Shown here: positions 54,267 to 63,395 of the stretch, one piece after another
Layout: every line of letters begins with the position of its first letter
How positions within the stretch are numbered: position 1 is the first letter of the stretch
From: Micrococcales bacterium
GTDB lineage: Bacteria > Actinomycetota > Actinomycetes > Actinomycetales > Cellulomonadaceae
Length of the DNA: 64,000 bases
Reading direction: 5' to 3'
Assembly: GCA_009779195.1 (NCBI GenBank)
Contig: WRET01000004.1
Span: 25,468-89,467 of the forward strand
Made by a program: the position numbers and the translations under genes
The notes under the pieces: generated by a model
Seen by the model: only the letters and a program-made list of their open reading frames with translations
Database searches by the model: none
Told to the model about the DNA's origin: nothing

Positions 54267-55742
54267 CCTGTTGCGGCCGCCTTGCTCGTGGTCGGCTGTA
54301 CCAGTGGTGCTAGCCCGGAGCCGACCGCCACTGTTGCCCTTGGTGACGCCGCCGAACCCGTGTGGGTCGTACGGGTCGAAGCGATGAGCCAGCCGCACGT
54401 CAAGGACGGTGTTGCGGTCGCCTACCTGGCCGTGCCCAACGGCGAACCTGCCGACCCCGACGCTCTCGTCGGCCACAAGGATCTGGCAGTCGTCGCCTGG
54501 GACGCCGAGAGCGGTGCAGAGCTGTGGCGGCACGATGCTGTCCCGGGTCACATCACCGGATCTGGCAAAGACTACGGTTACGCCCCGTTAATCGACATCA
54601 CCGAGCTCGACGGCTCACAGGTCGTGGACTACCTCGTGCCTGATCCGGACTCCGATGGCACATTGGTGGCGATCGCCGACCTGCGCAGCGGCAAGGAGAC
54701 CCGGTACGGCCCTACGGTGTGGGCGACCAGCCGCCCGTACAGCTGCGACTCTGACCCCTGGCGCGGGGTTTGCCTGACCGGCACGTTCGCAGGAGAGGCC
54801 GACGCCCACGAGATTGAGCTCGATCTGACGTCGGCGGCGCTGGTCGCGGTTCCCGACCTGACACCGGCCAATCCTGTGCCCGACGGTGCTGAACAGCTGG
54901 GCGCTGGTCTCTTCTTCGCCGACGGCCAGCTGGGGTACGCCGACGACCTCGACGAGGTCAGGTGGACCCGCCCGTACGAGGACGTGCTCGGGCCCGGGTC
55001 GAGTCCCCAAGGCATCACCGGCTGGGTGGACCGGCACGACGGCCTGCTCGTCGGTCTTGGCTCGGTGTCGACCGAGATCGCCGGGGAGTACGACGCGTCC
55101 ACCGTGATGCGGACAGTCGTGCTGTCGGCCGAGACTGGCGAGACGGTGGCGTCGGTCCCAGGGATGCCGTGCTCCGGGCGCTGGTCGTATTCGGACGTTG
55201 CTCTCACAGTGTGCGTGGAGACGGGCACCGTGACCTTCCCCGGGGATGGGTCGAGAAAGCTGACGTACACCGACCACCAGCGCTACGTAGTCGGCATCGA
55301 CATGAAGACGGGGGAGCAGAAGTGGCGTCTGCCAGCCCAGGGCGCAGAGCCAGTGACCGATGACAGCTCATTCGTCTCGGACTACCCGTATGTCCACAAC
55401 GGCTCGTACCTCGTCATGGGCTGGTCCGCGCAGCTGCGGGTTGTGGACACCCTGACCGGTGCGGTGTCCGACCTCCCCAGCGACGCAGTGTTCTTGTGCT
55501 GGTCGCCATGGGACCGTGCCTACAGCACGTCGCTGGTTGTCGGCGGTGCTGACAGCGTGTCGCTGGAGTTCGAGCGCAGTGTGGTCGAGGTTTGCGACGT
55601 CGACGGGATGCCCACCGAATCACCGTGGCCGGGGTACTTTGTCAGGGCCGCCTTTTTTAGTGACAGGGATTTTGACGGCCGAGATGATGACGGCTTGTAC
55701 ATCGTCGCCGGACCCGGGCAGGTCGCCGCCTTCCGCCTGTAA
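54234..55742 (+). CDS. PQQ/beta-propeller-like lipoprotein (paralog 1)
   Basis: ATG 54234; MPYPRTWRLVVPVAAALLVVGCTSGA lipobox; 'GIDMKTGEQKWRLPAQG'. Confidence 0.8.
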   Translation: MPYPRTWRLVVPVAAALLVVGCTSGASPEPTATVALGDAAEPVWVVRVEAMSQPHVKDGVAVAYLAVPNGEPADPDALVGHKDLAVVAWDAESGAELWRHDAVPGHITGSGKDYGYAPLIDITELDGSQVVDYLVPDPDSDGTLVAIADLRSGKETRYGPTVWATSRPYSCDSDPWRGVCLTGTFAGEADAHEIELDLTSAALVAVPDLTPANPVPDGAEQLGAGLFFADGQLGYADDLDEVRWTRPYEDVLGPGSSPQGITGWVDRHDGLLVGLGSVSTEIAGEYDASTVMRTVVLSAETGETVASVPGMPCSGRWSYSDVALTVCVETGTVTFPGDGSRKLTYTDHQRYVVGIDMKTGEQKWRLPAQGAEPVTDDSSFVSDYPYVHNGSYLVMGWSAQLRVVDTLTGAVSDLPSDAVFLCWSPWDRAYSTSLVVGGADSVSLEFERSVVEVCDVDGMPTESPWPGYFVRAAFFSDRDFDGRDDDGLYIVAGPGQVAAFRL

Positions 55743-55760
55743 CGCACAAGGAGAATAACG

Positions 55761-57116
55761 ATGCTGCGCAAGAAAAGAACGTTGGTTTGTGTCGGCCTGC
55801 TCGCGAGCCTGGTCCTGGTGGGATGCACGAAGAGCAGCGATCCCCAACCGTCTGTTTCCGCTGGTGCACACGAGCTGGCAAACCCGGTGTGGTCGGTGCG
55901 TACCCAGGCGGTTGAGCAGCCCGAGCTGGTGGACGGGCTGCTGCTGGGAGAGGTGTTCGACCCAGACTCGCTGGTCGGTGCGTCGGTGGTCGTCTGGGAC
56001 GATTCTGGCAAGCAGTTGTGGAGCCACGACGGCAGAGCGCACGTGGCCTTCGATATCGGCTCAGCCATGAAGGTGGGTTATCTCGTGTACCGCTCGGAAA
56101 CGTGGTCGGTGGCCGTGGCGGACCTGCGCACCGGTACTGAGTCGCTGGTAGCGATGCCCGGAGGCCGACGGGCTGACGGACTGCAGAAGTGCGACGAGAG
56201 CGTGTGCGTCGACACCTGGCACGAGGAGTACTCAGAGTGGTCGCGGCTGGACACCGCGTCGATGACACTGGTCTCCACCGGGTGGCCCTCCACCTATGAC
56301 TATCCAGATGGGATCGCGCTGGAATCCGGCTCCGTCAGTTATGAAGGTGATAGCCGAGTTGGCGCCTGGGTCCGTCCCTACGCCGAGATGTTCGAGACGG
56401 AATCCACGTGGTTCTCTGTCAGGCACGTGTCGGTTCTGTTGGCATGGTACGGCGACCGGGAGGTGCTGCTCGGGACCACGTCGGCTGTGCCGCTTGATCT
56501 TGAGTTCGACCGCAGCCATGAATACGCGACCGCAGGTTTTGCGCCTGACGGCACCACCGTGTGGAAAACCTATGGCCGTCCTTGTTCTGCAGGCGAGGGG
56601 GGCTGGACCAGTGGTGGCATCCAGGTCTTGTGCGTCAGCACCGGAACCACGACGTACACCACCACCACCCAGCCGGGGTCGATGCACATCGAGCCGACGA
56701 CCGACGACAACGGGAACTACTGGGTCGGCATCGACGTGCGCACCGGGGAGCAAAAGTGGCGGTTCCCGCAGGAAGGTACGCTTGCCACTCCGACGAACCC
56801 CACGCAGTACGCACCGGTCGTTGACGACGGCTATGTCCTGGCTGCGGCTGACGACGGCAACTTCCTGGTGGACGTCACCACCGGAAACGCTGAACCTCTC
56901 GACCCCGACGGTGCGTTCCTGTGCCCCCAGTTCGTGCGACAGACCAGCCCCGAGGCAGGGACGGTCTTCCGCAACGTCCGCCGCGTCTGCAATGTCGACG
57001 GCAACCCCGTCGTCGCATCCTGGAACGCCGCCTGGGTCCGCCTCACCGGTGTCACCGACGGCAAGGGCAGGTACTACGTTGCGACCGCCAGCCAGCTGGT
57101 CGCCTTCGACCTGTGA
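55761..57116 (+). CDS. PQQ/beta-propeller-like lipoprotein (paralog 2)
   Basis: MLRKKRTLVCVGLLASLVLVGCTKSSD lipobox; 'GIDVRTGEQKWRFPQEGT' parallels paralog 1. Confidence 0.82.
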   Translation: MLRKKRTLVCVGLLASLVLVGCTKSSDPQPSVSAGAHELANPVWSVRTQAVEQPELVDGLLLGEVFDPDSLVGASVVVWDDSGKQLWSHDGRAHVAFDIGSAMKVGYLVYRSETWSVAVADLRTGTESLVAMPGGRRADGLQKCDESVCVDTWHEEYSEWSRLDTASMTLVSTGWPSTYDYPDGIALESGSVSYEGDSRVGAWVRPYAEMFETESTWFSVRHVSVLLAWYGDREVLLGTTSAVPLDLEFDRSHEYATAGFAPDGTTVWKTYGRPCSAGEGGWTSGGIQVLCVSTGTTTYTTTTQPGSMHIEPTTDDNGNYWVGIDVRTGEQKWRFPQEGTLATPTNPTQYAPVVDDGYVLAAADDGNFLVDVTTGNAEPLDPDGAFLCPQFVRQTSPEAGTVFRNVRRVCNVDGNPVVASWNAAWVRLTGVTDGKGRYYVATASQLVAFDL

Positions 57117-57202
57117 GTGACGCGGAGACCAGCATGAGCGCTGGTCTGGCGGCTGATGTGCAACCCTTGCGGCGTTTTACCGTACAGCACTATCCTCGTG
57201 GT

Positions 57203-57469
57203 ATGGCAGAGAAGACGGCACGGCTGGACCTGCGTATGTCGCCAGAGCACAAGCGCCTGCTGGAGCAGGCTGCGCGGCTGACGGGTTCGACTGTTGCCGG
57301 GTACGCGGTGGCGCACCTGGTCGAGGCGGCTTCGACGACGGTGGCCAGGTCGCAGACCATGACCCTCGACGCCGCGTCGTGGGACGTGTTCGTCGCCGCC
57401 CTCGACGCACCAGACGACGAAGCCTTCGCAGCTGTGCGCACGATGATCCCCGTGTGGGACAGGACGTGA
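57203..57469 (+). CDS. DUF1778 (TacA-like) RHH antitoxin
   Basis: 'TARLDLRMSPEHKRLLEQAARLTGSTVAGYAVAHLVEAA'; 4-bp overlap with GNAT toxin. Confidence 0.9.
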   Translation: MAEKTARLDLRMSPEHKRLLEQAARLTGSTVAGYAVAHLVEAASTTVARSQTMTLDAASWDVFVAALDAPDDEAFAAVRTMIPVWDRT

Positions 57470-57945
57470 GGCTCACCCCGCCACGGCCGATCGCCCCTAC
57501 CGATGACCTGACCCGTTTCGTGTGCGGCCAAGCAACGCTCGACACGTGGCTGCGCGACCACGCCCTGCGCGCTGAGAAAGAACGCACAGCCCGCACCTAC
57601 GTCGTCTTCGACGCTGAAGCCGCGCTGCTCGCTGGTTTCTACTGCCTGGCGTCGTACTCGGTCGAGCGTGCCACGATCGGCGGTGGCGCTCTTGCCCGCA
57701 ACACCCCACGGCGGGTCCCCGTGGTTCTGCTCGGACGCCTCGCTGTGCACACCGACTACCAGGGTTACGGCCTCGGTGCGTCGATGCTCCACGACGCGAT
57801 CGTCCGCGCGACCGACGTCTGCGACCGAATCGGCTCGCGAGCCCTGGTCGCCGACGCCATCGACGACCAGGCAGCCGCCTTCTACCAGCACCACGGTTTC
57901 CGCCCTTTCCCCGCCGACCCCCTCGTTCTCTTCCACCGCCTGTGA
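57466..57945 (+). CDS. GNAT (TacT-like) toxin
   Basis: 'FVCGQATLDTWLRDHALRAEKERTARTYVVFD...LGRLAVHTDYQGYGLGASMLHDAI...GSRALVADAIDDQAAAFYQHHGFRPFP'. Confidence 0.9.
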   Translation: MRLTPPRPIAPTDDLTRFVCGQATLDTWLRDHALRAEKERTARTYVVFDAEAALLAGFYCLASYSVERATIGGGALARNTPRRVPVVLLGRLAVHTDYQGYGLGASMLHDAIVRATDVCDRIGSRALVADAIDDQAAAFYQHHGFRPFPADPLVLFHRL

Positions 57946-58160
57946 CAGCGAGGTGTGCCACGAGTTGGCGGAGTACCGTGCCATGGCCCGGCCACTGCTG
58001 CGGTGCGGTCTTGACGGTTGTGCCAGGTGGGGGCGGGCCAGGGCGGGGTGGTCGTCGACCAGAGCGGGCCGACGGCTCGACCTGACGAGGTCATTGCCCG
58101 TGGGCCTGCGGCCGGGAGGATGACCACTGCGACCACCGCCTGCACCCAGGTGGGTACAGT

Positions 58161-59090
58161 GTGGGCGTGACGGCTCTCGACGGTGTGTCTGCCACGTTCG
58201 ACCCAGCGCGGTGGCGGGAGGTGGACGGGTTCGACGACCTCACCGACACCACTTACCACCGGGGGTGCGCCGACGGGCAGGACCTGCCGGTCGTGCGGGT
58301 GGCGTTCGACCGGCCGCTGGTGCGTAACGCGTTCCGCCCGCACACGGTTGACGAGCTGTACCGGGTGCTCGACCACGCCCGGCAGACCACCGCGGTGGGA
58401 ACGGTGCTGCTCACCGGCAACGGGCCGTCGCCCAAGGACGGTGGGTGGGCGTTCTGCTCAGGCGGGGACCAGCGCATCCGCGGACGCGACGGTTACAAGT
58501 ACGGTGACGACGACGGGCACGTAGACGCCGGGCGCGCCGGGCGCCTGCACATCTTGGAGGTCCAACGTCTGGTGCGGACCATGCCGAAAGTCGTCGTCGC
58601 CCTGGTCAACGGGTGGGCGGCCGGGGGAGGGCACTCGTTGCACGTCGTGGCCGACCTGACGATCGCCTCGCGCCAGCACGCCCGGTTCATGCAGACCGAC
58701 GCGAACGTCGGGTCGTTCGACGCCGGGTACGGCTCTGCGCTGCTCGCCCGGCAGGTCGGGCAAAAACGCGCACGGGAGATCTTCTTCCTCGCCCGCGAGT
58801 ATTCTGCCGAGCAGGCGTACGCCTGGGGTGCGGTCAACGACGTTGTCGACCACGACGACCTGGAGGCGGCCGGGTGCGAATACGCGCGCATCATCGCCAC
58901 CAAATCACCGCAAGCGGTCCGGATGCTGAAGTTCGCCCTCAACGCCGCTGACGACGGTATTGCTGGCCTGCAGGTGTTCGCCGGGGAGGCGACGCGCCTG
59001 GCGTACACCACAGACGAAGCCGTCGAAGGCCGTGACGCCTTCTTGGAACGTCGCGACCCGGACTGGTCGTCGTTCGGATGGGCTTATTGA
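58161..59090 (+). CDS. menB: 1,4-dihydroxy-2-naphthoyl-CoA synthase
   Basis: 'VAFDRPLVRNAFRPHTVDELYRVLDHARQ', 'FCSGGDQRIRGRDGY', 'TDANVGSFDAGYGSALLARQVGQKRAREIFFLAR'. Confidence 0.95.
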   Translation: MGVTALDGVSATFDPARWREVDGFDDLTDTTYHRGCADGQDLPVVRVAFDRPLVRNAFRPHTVDELYRVLDHARQTTAVGTVLLTGNGPSPKDGGWAFCSGGDQRIRGRDGYKYGDDDGHVDAGRAGRLHILEVQRLVRTMPKVVVALVNGWAAGGGHSLHVVADLTIASRQHARFMQTDANVGSFDAGYGSALLARQVGQKRAREIFFLAREYSAEQAYAWGAVNDVVDHDDLEAAGCEYARIIATKSPQAVRMLKFALNAADDGIAGLQVFAGEATRLAYTTDEAVEGRDAFLERRDPDWSSFGWAY

Positions 59091-59092
59091 TG

Positions 59093-60226
59093 ATGAGAAT
59101 CATGTGGATTCCGGCTATGCTTTTCAGTGCGATGGTGGCGCTGTGGATAGTCGTCGGTGTGAACGTCTATGTCGCAGCGAGGGTGTACCAGTGGCTCCGC
59201 CTGGTGTTCTCGAAGCTGAGGCTGAAGGTCTTCGTGGTGGCGTACGCATGTGTCGCGGTCATCATGATCGTCAGCTTCCTGCCGTTGCGCGCCACGCTCG
59301 GGTGGATAGGCGGCGTCGGGACAGGCCTTTTCTTGTACCTGCTCATGATGATCGTCGTGGTGGACCTGGTCGTGCTGGTCGGACGGCTGGTTCGGCTCGT
59401 CCCCAAACCCGTCCCGGCCGCTGTGCGTCTCGCGTCAGGGCTGGTCGCAGCGGTGACGGCGCTGAGCCTGGTCGGATATGGCCTGTACAACGTGCACCAG
59501 GTCCACCACGTCGCCTACGACGTGACCATCGACGACGCAGAATTTGCTGGAATGCGGATCGTTATGATCAGCGACCTGCACCTGGGCGCCGCGGGCTCAG
59601 AAGCGAACCTGGCCCGTGTCGTCACCGAGGTCAATGCCGCCAAACCCGACCTGGTCTGCATCGTCGGTGACACGTTCAACGATTCCTACAACGACATCAA
59701 AGACCCCGGCCGTGCGATCGAGCTGTTCGCCTCTATCAACTCGACGTACGGCACGTACGCGAGCCTGGGCAACCATGACGCCGGGCCGACACTCGACAAG
59801 ATGATCGGCCTGCTCGACAAAGCCGGTGTGGTCCTGCTCACCGAAGAGCACGTCGTCATCGACGACCGTCTCGTCCTCGTCGGCCGGGCTGACAGGTCCT
59901 GGGCTGACGCCCCCGACCGCAAACCCACGAGCACAGTCCTCGCTGGCCTCGACCCCGCCCTGCCCGTCGTCGTCATGGACCACAACCCGTCGAACATCAC
60001 CGACTACGACACGAGCGTCGACCTCATCGTGTGCGGCCACACCCACCGCGGCCAGTTTTTCCCTGTGAACATCATGACGATGCTTTCCTACCCCATCGAC
60101 TATGGCCACCGGACCCGGGCCCCCCAAGTCATCGTCACTTCCGGCGCCGGCACCTGGGGAATCCCCCTGCGCATCGGCAGCAACAGCGAAGTCGTCACCA
60201 TCAACGTCCACGGCACTGGACACTAG
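59093..60226 (+). CDS. Membrane-anchored metallophosphoesterase (copy B)
   Basis: 'MISDLHLGAAGSEANLARVV', 'CIVGDTFNDSYNDI', 'SLGNHDAGPTL', 'VMDHNPSNI', 'IVCGHTHRGQFFP', 'VTSGAGTWGIPLRIGSNSEVV'; paralog of 50468-51580. Confidence 0.9.
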   Translation: MRIMWIPAMLFSAMVALWIVVGVNVYVAARVYQWLRLVFSKLRLKVFVVAYACVAVIMIVSFLPLRATLGWIGGVGTGLFLYLLMMIVVVDLVVLVGRLVRLVPKPVPAAVRLASGLVAAVTALSLVGYGLYNVHQVHHVAYDVTIDDAEFAGMRIVMISDLHLGAAGSEANLARVVTEVNAAKPDLVCIVGDTFNDSYNDIKDPGRAIELFASINSTYGTYASLGNHDAGPTLDKMIGLLDKAGVVLLTEEHVVIDDRLVLVGRADRSWADAPDRKPTSTVLAGLDPALPVVVMDHNPSNITDYDTSVDLIVCGHTHRGQFFPVNIMTMLSYPIDYGHRTRAPQVIVTSGAGTWGIPLRIGSNSEVVTINVHGTGH

Positions 60227-60259
60227 CTAGGCGTCACCCCCCGGACAGCCCGGCCACGG

Positions 60260-61639
60260 TCAGCGGTTCAGGACGGCATCGATCACGAGCCTTGCCATCG
60301 GCTCGAGGTTCTCGCTCGTCGGGTCCTCTAGGTCGTCGCCGTTCTTGACGAACACCACCACTGCCACCTGCGGGTTGTTGGCCGGGGCAAACCCGGTGAA
60401 CCACATGTAGGGGGACCTGTTCCCGTAAGTGACAATACCGGTGATGGCAGCCAGGGGCACTGCGTCGGCCTGCGCCGTACCGCCGCTGCTCGCGGTCGCC
60501 TCCATCATCTGCGTGAGCTGGCGGGCAGTGCCTTCCGAGACCGGCTGGCCGAACCTGTCGGACCTGGTCGTGGTGATCACCGACTGGTCTGGCCCTCGGA
60601 CCGTCTCGGCGAGGTACGGGCGCATCATGACACCGTCGTTGGCGATCGCCGCTGAGACCATCGCCATCTGCAGCGGGGTGGCCTGGACACCTTGCCCGGT
60701 CGCGAAATGGGCCATCGCAGCGGCGCGGGGCACTGGGGGGAAAGTGCTGTCCAGCGCAGGCATGGGGATGTGCACCTGCTGGTCGAATCCGAACGCCTCG
60801 GCCTGGTGGCGCACAGCATCCTCGCCCAGGTCCATGCCGAGCTGGGCGAACGCGGTGGTGCACGAGATCTTCAGGGAGTCCGCCAAGGAGATCTGGTCTG
60901 ACGTCGGGTCGCACGCCGCCCCGCTGGGGTTCTTCATTGTCGCCACGGTCTGCGGCAGGTCCAGCACCTGCGGGCCGTACAGCAGCGTCTCAGGCGAGTA
61001 CTCCCCAGACTCCAACGCCGCTGCAGCGGTGATGACGGTGAACGTCGACCCTGGGTAGTACCGCTCGGCGTACGCCTTGTTCCGCAACGGGTTGCCCGGG
61101 GCTCCGGTCAGCGTCGTGTGTGCCGCGACAGCCGCGTCGACGTCATGGCTGGCCAGCGGGTTCGGGTCGAACCCGGGGGTGGACACCAGAGCCAGGATCC
61201 TGCCTGTGGACGGTTCGATGGCGACGATCGCACCTTCGAGGTAGTGCTCGCCATCGCCGCCGGGCAGGCACTCGGGGGTGGCACCGTCGCACCGCAGGGC
61301 GGCCATCGCCGCCTCCTGGGCGCTCGGGATGATCGTGGTCTCCACGAACCCAACCCCATCCTGCTTGTAGAAGTGTATCTCCAGGCCAGAACCCTCCCGG
61401 AGCCCGAGGAACCCGGTCACTGAGGAGTACAGGACCGCCCCGGCTGGGTCGCCGCCTGAGTACACGCGCTGGTAGCCCGCCGAGTCCGGGAGGGGGACCG
61501 ACTCAACGACGACGGACCCGCCCGCGACGATCACGGGAGCGCTCGTGGAGGCATCCTGGGTGCCTCCGGGCGTGCAGCTGACGACGAGCAACGAGCCAGC
61601 GAGAGCGACCACCAGAGGCCACAAGGCGGGCTTTGTCAT
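60260..61639 (-). CDS. Penicillin-binding-protein-like lipoprotein with substituted catalytic motifs
   Basis: ATG 61639; lipobox LLVVSC; transpeptidase fold 'ERYYPGSTFTVITAAAALE', 'SLKISCTTAFAQLGMDLG', 'IPLAAITGIVTYGN'-type positions. Confidence 0.88.
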   Translation of the reverse strand: MTKPALWPLVVALAGSLLVVSCTPGGTQDASTSAPVIVAGGSVVVESVPLPDSAGYQRVYSGGDPAGAVLYSSVTGFLGLREGSGLEIHFYKQDGVGFVETTIIPSAQEAAMAALRCDGATPECLPGGDGEHYLEGAIVAIEPSTGRILALVSTPGFDPNPLASHDVDAAVAAHTTLTGAPGNPLRNKAYAERYYPGSTFTVITAAAALESGEYSPETLLYGPQVLDLPQTVATMKNPSGAACDPTSDQISLADSLKISCTTAFAQLGMDLGEDAVRHQAEAFGFDQQVHIPMPALDSTFPPVPRAAAMAHFATGQGVQATPLQMAMVSAAIANDGVMMRPYLAETVRGPDQSVITTTRSDRFGQPVSEGTARQLTQMMEATASSGGTAQADAVPLAAITGIVTYGNRSPYMWFTGFAPANNPQVAVVVFVKNGDDLEDPTSENLEPMARLVIDAVLNR

Positions 61640-61954
61640 GCCGGGCTCCTTCAGGGCTCGCTGATGCACAAACCGGGACAACCGGGGTGCCCACCGTACC
61701 TCTGGCCGTGCCGGGAGTGTTCCGCGACCACCCCGGTGAGCCGGACGGACCTCGTCGACCCCGACGGCGCACGGTAGCCGAGAAGAATCTCGCCCTGCAT
61801 CTGGCCTCTTGGCGCGTTGGCAGCTCGGTACTGTTCGGTATCTCGGCGACAATCCAGCCGAGGATGGCGACCGCTTCGTCGCCGAGGTGCGAGAGTTGGC
61901 GCCACCGCGACGGGGCGGACGAGGCTGCTTCGCATGTGCTCACCGACGAGTGGA

Positions 61955-62696
61955 GGTGACCGTGGATCCACTGGTCCTCGAGCAGGTGGCCCGCTTGGGC
62001 GGCTCGTACGTCCCTGGGCGTGTTCCCCCGTTCGTCCCCCCGCCCGGCGAAGGGGACCGCAGTGCCTGGGACGACCCCTACGGCGGGGCCCACGGTGGCC
62101 CGTTGGTCGGCGACCTGTTGGCGGTGTCGTTCCCCGGCCCGCTGCACAGACCGCTGTGGGGGGTCGACTGCCCGTTAGAACCGTTGTGGGGTTCGGACCT
62201 GAGCACACGTGACGACGAGCCCTCCGAGGTCGTCGGCGGGTTGGTCAACCTGGACGTCCTGGTCGCTGCTACCCAGGAAGAGTTCCCCCCGGTCACCTAT
62301 GGTCCATGGGTGTTCGCCCCGTTCACCCCGGGTAGCCGGACTTTCGGCGAGCTGGCTGGTCGTTTTCACAAGTACCACTCGAGCAGCAAGACCTTCCGCC
62401 CTCCCGAAGGTTTCGTCAGCGAAGAGGCCTTGGTGCGTGTGGCGTTCGGCCTTCCTGTCGAGGGGCCAGAACCGCTCGAGCTCATCATGCTCGCCCACTG
62501 CGACGGCTACCCCAACAACTACGTCGTCGCCGTGTGCGACCCCAACCCCGCCAACCCCCGCGTCTTCAGCACCGACCACGAGACCTTCTTGACCATCGTG
62601 CAGCCCGAAGGCACCCTCGCCGAGTTCTTGTCACGGTTCGTCAGCCCTGACGACCTGCACGCCGTCGCCGCCGATACCGAGGACCCCACGCACTGA
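61955..62696 (+). CDS. Hypothetical protein (start uncertain; possible SMI1/KNR4-like)
   Basis: 'FSTDHETFLTIVQPEGTLAEFLSRFV' C-term; family assignment tentative. Confidence 0.55.
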
Positions 62697-62701
62697 CACT
62701 C

Positions 62702-62720
62702 GGTCCCCAAGGTGGGGACC
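62702..62720 (+). terminator. Hairpin GGTCCCCA-AGG-TGGGGACC just after the hypothetical gene
   Basis: Perfect 8-bp stem, 3-nt loop, 6 bp after stop; no U-tract, so only a candidate. Confidence 0.35.
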
Positions 62721-62878
62721 TGACGGCCCCGATCCCGAGCTCGCCCTGGCTGCGGCCCTGCGCCGGGGTTCGACTCGGCCCGCCTCGTGGTGCCCCGTCG
62801 CGCCGGACCCCGCTGCGACGCGTGGATGCCCCGCGCCAAGACCCGCCGCGTCGGCCCCCTCGCGCCACCGGGTGACCT
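62712..62878 (+). pseudogene. Decayed 3' fragment of the downstream toxin gene
   Basis: 62714-62764 vs 63937-63987: 50/51 identical; in the toxin frame reads GPDGPDPELALAAALRR...RVT*; no intact 5' part. Confidence 0.7.
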
Positions 62879-63068
62879 AGCGCGCGGGTATCGGCAGCAA
62901 CCGGTTGGCCCAGCAAGCACGAGAAGACAAGGAGGGCCACATCGACCCGAGGCCGTCGTTGATGTCGTGTTGGTGCACCACGCGGACCTGTTCGACCACC
63001 CTCAACCCTGCTGGGAAGAGTTGGTCAGCGGGATCTGCAACAGTGCACAGATCTGGTACGATCGGGAG

Positions 63069-63377
63069 ATGGGCGAACCGCTGCGGATGCCGATCTCGAC
63101 GGCTGCGCGCCGTGGGGTGTCGGCATTGGCGACGACCGCGGAGCAGCGCAGGGTTGTGCTGACCAACACTGGTCGGCCTACTGCCGTCGTCGACTCTGCC
63201 GAGCGGATCGACGAGGACATGCGCCAGGTCCGCGACGCCGCCCGGACCGTGGTCGATGCCTATGCCCAGGTCGCCGCGGGCCGGACAGTGACGACGAGTC
63301 TGGAGCAGCTGTGCGCACGGTTAGGTCTCGACGAGGCCCAGGTGCGTGCCCGGGCAGCCGAGCTGGCCGGCGAGTAG
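63069..63377 (+). CDS. Phd/YefM-type antitoxin with C-terminal extension
   Basis: 'MPISTAARRGVSALATTAEQRRVVLTNTGRPTAVVDSAERIDEDMRQV'. Confidence 0.82.
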   Translation: MGEPLRMPISTAARRGVSALATTAEQRRVVLTNTGRPTAVVDSAERIDEDMRQVRDAARTVVDAYAQVAAGRTVTTSLEQLCARLGLDEAQVRARAAELAGE

Positions 63378-63395
63378 ACCCACGAGGGGGCACGG

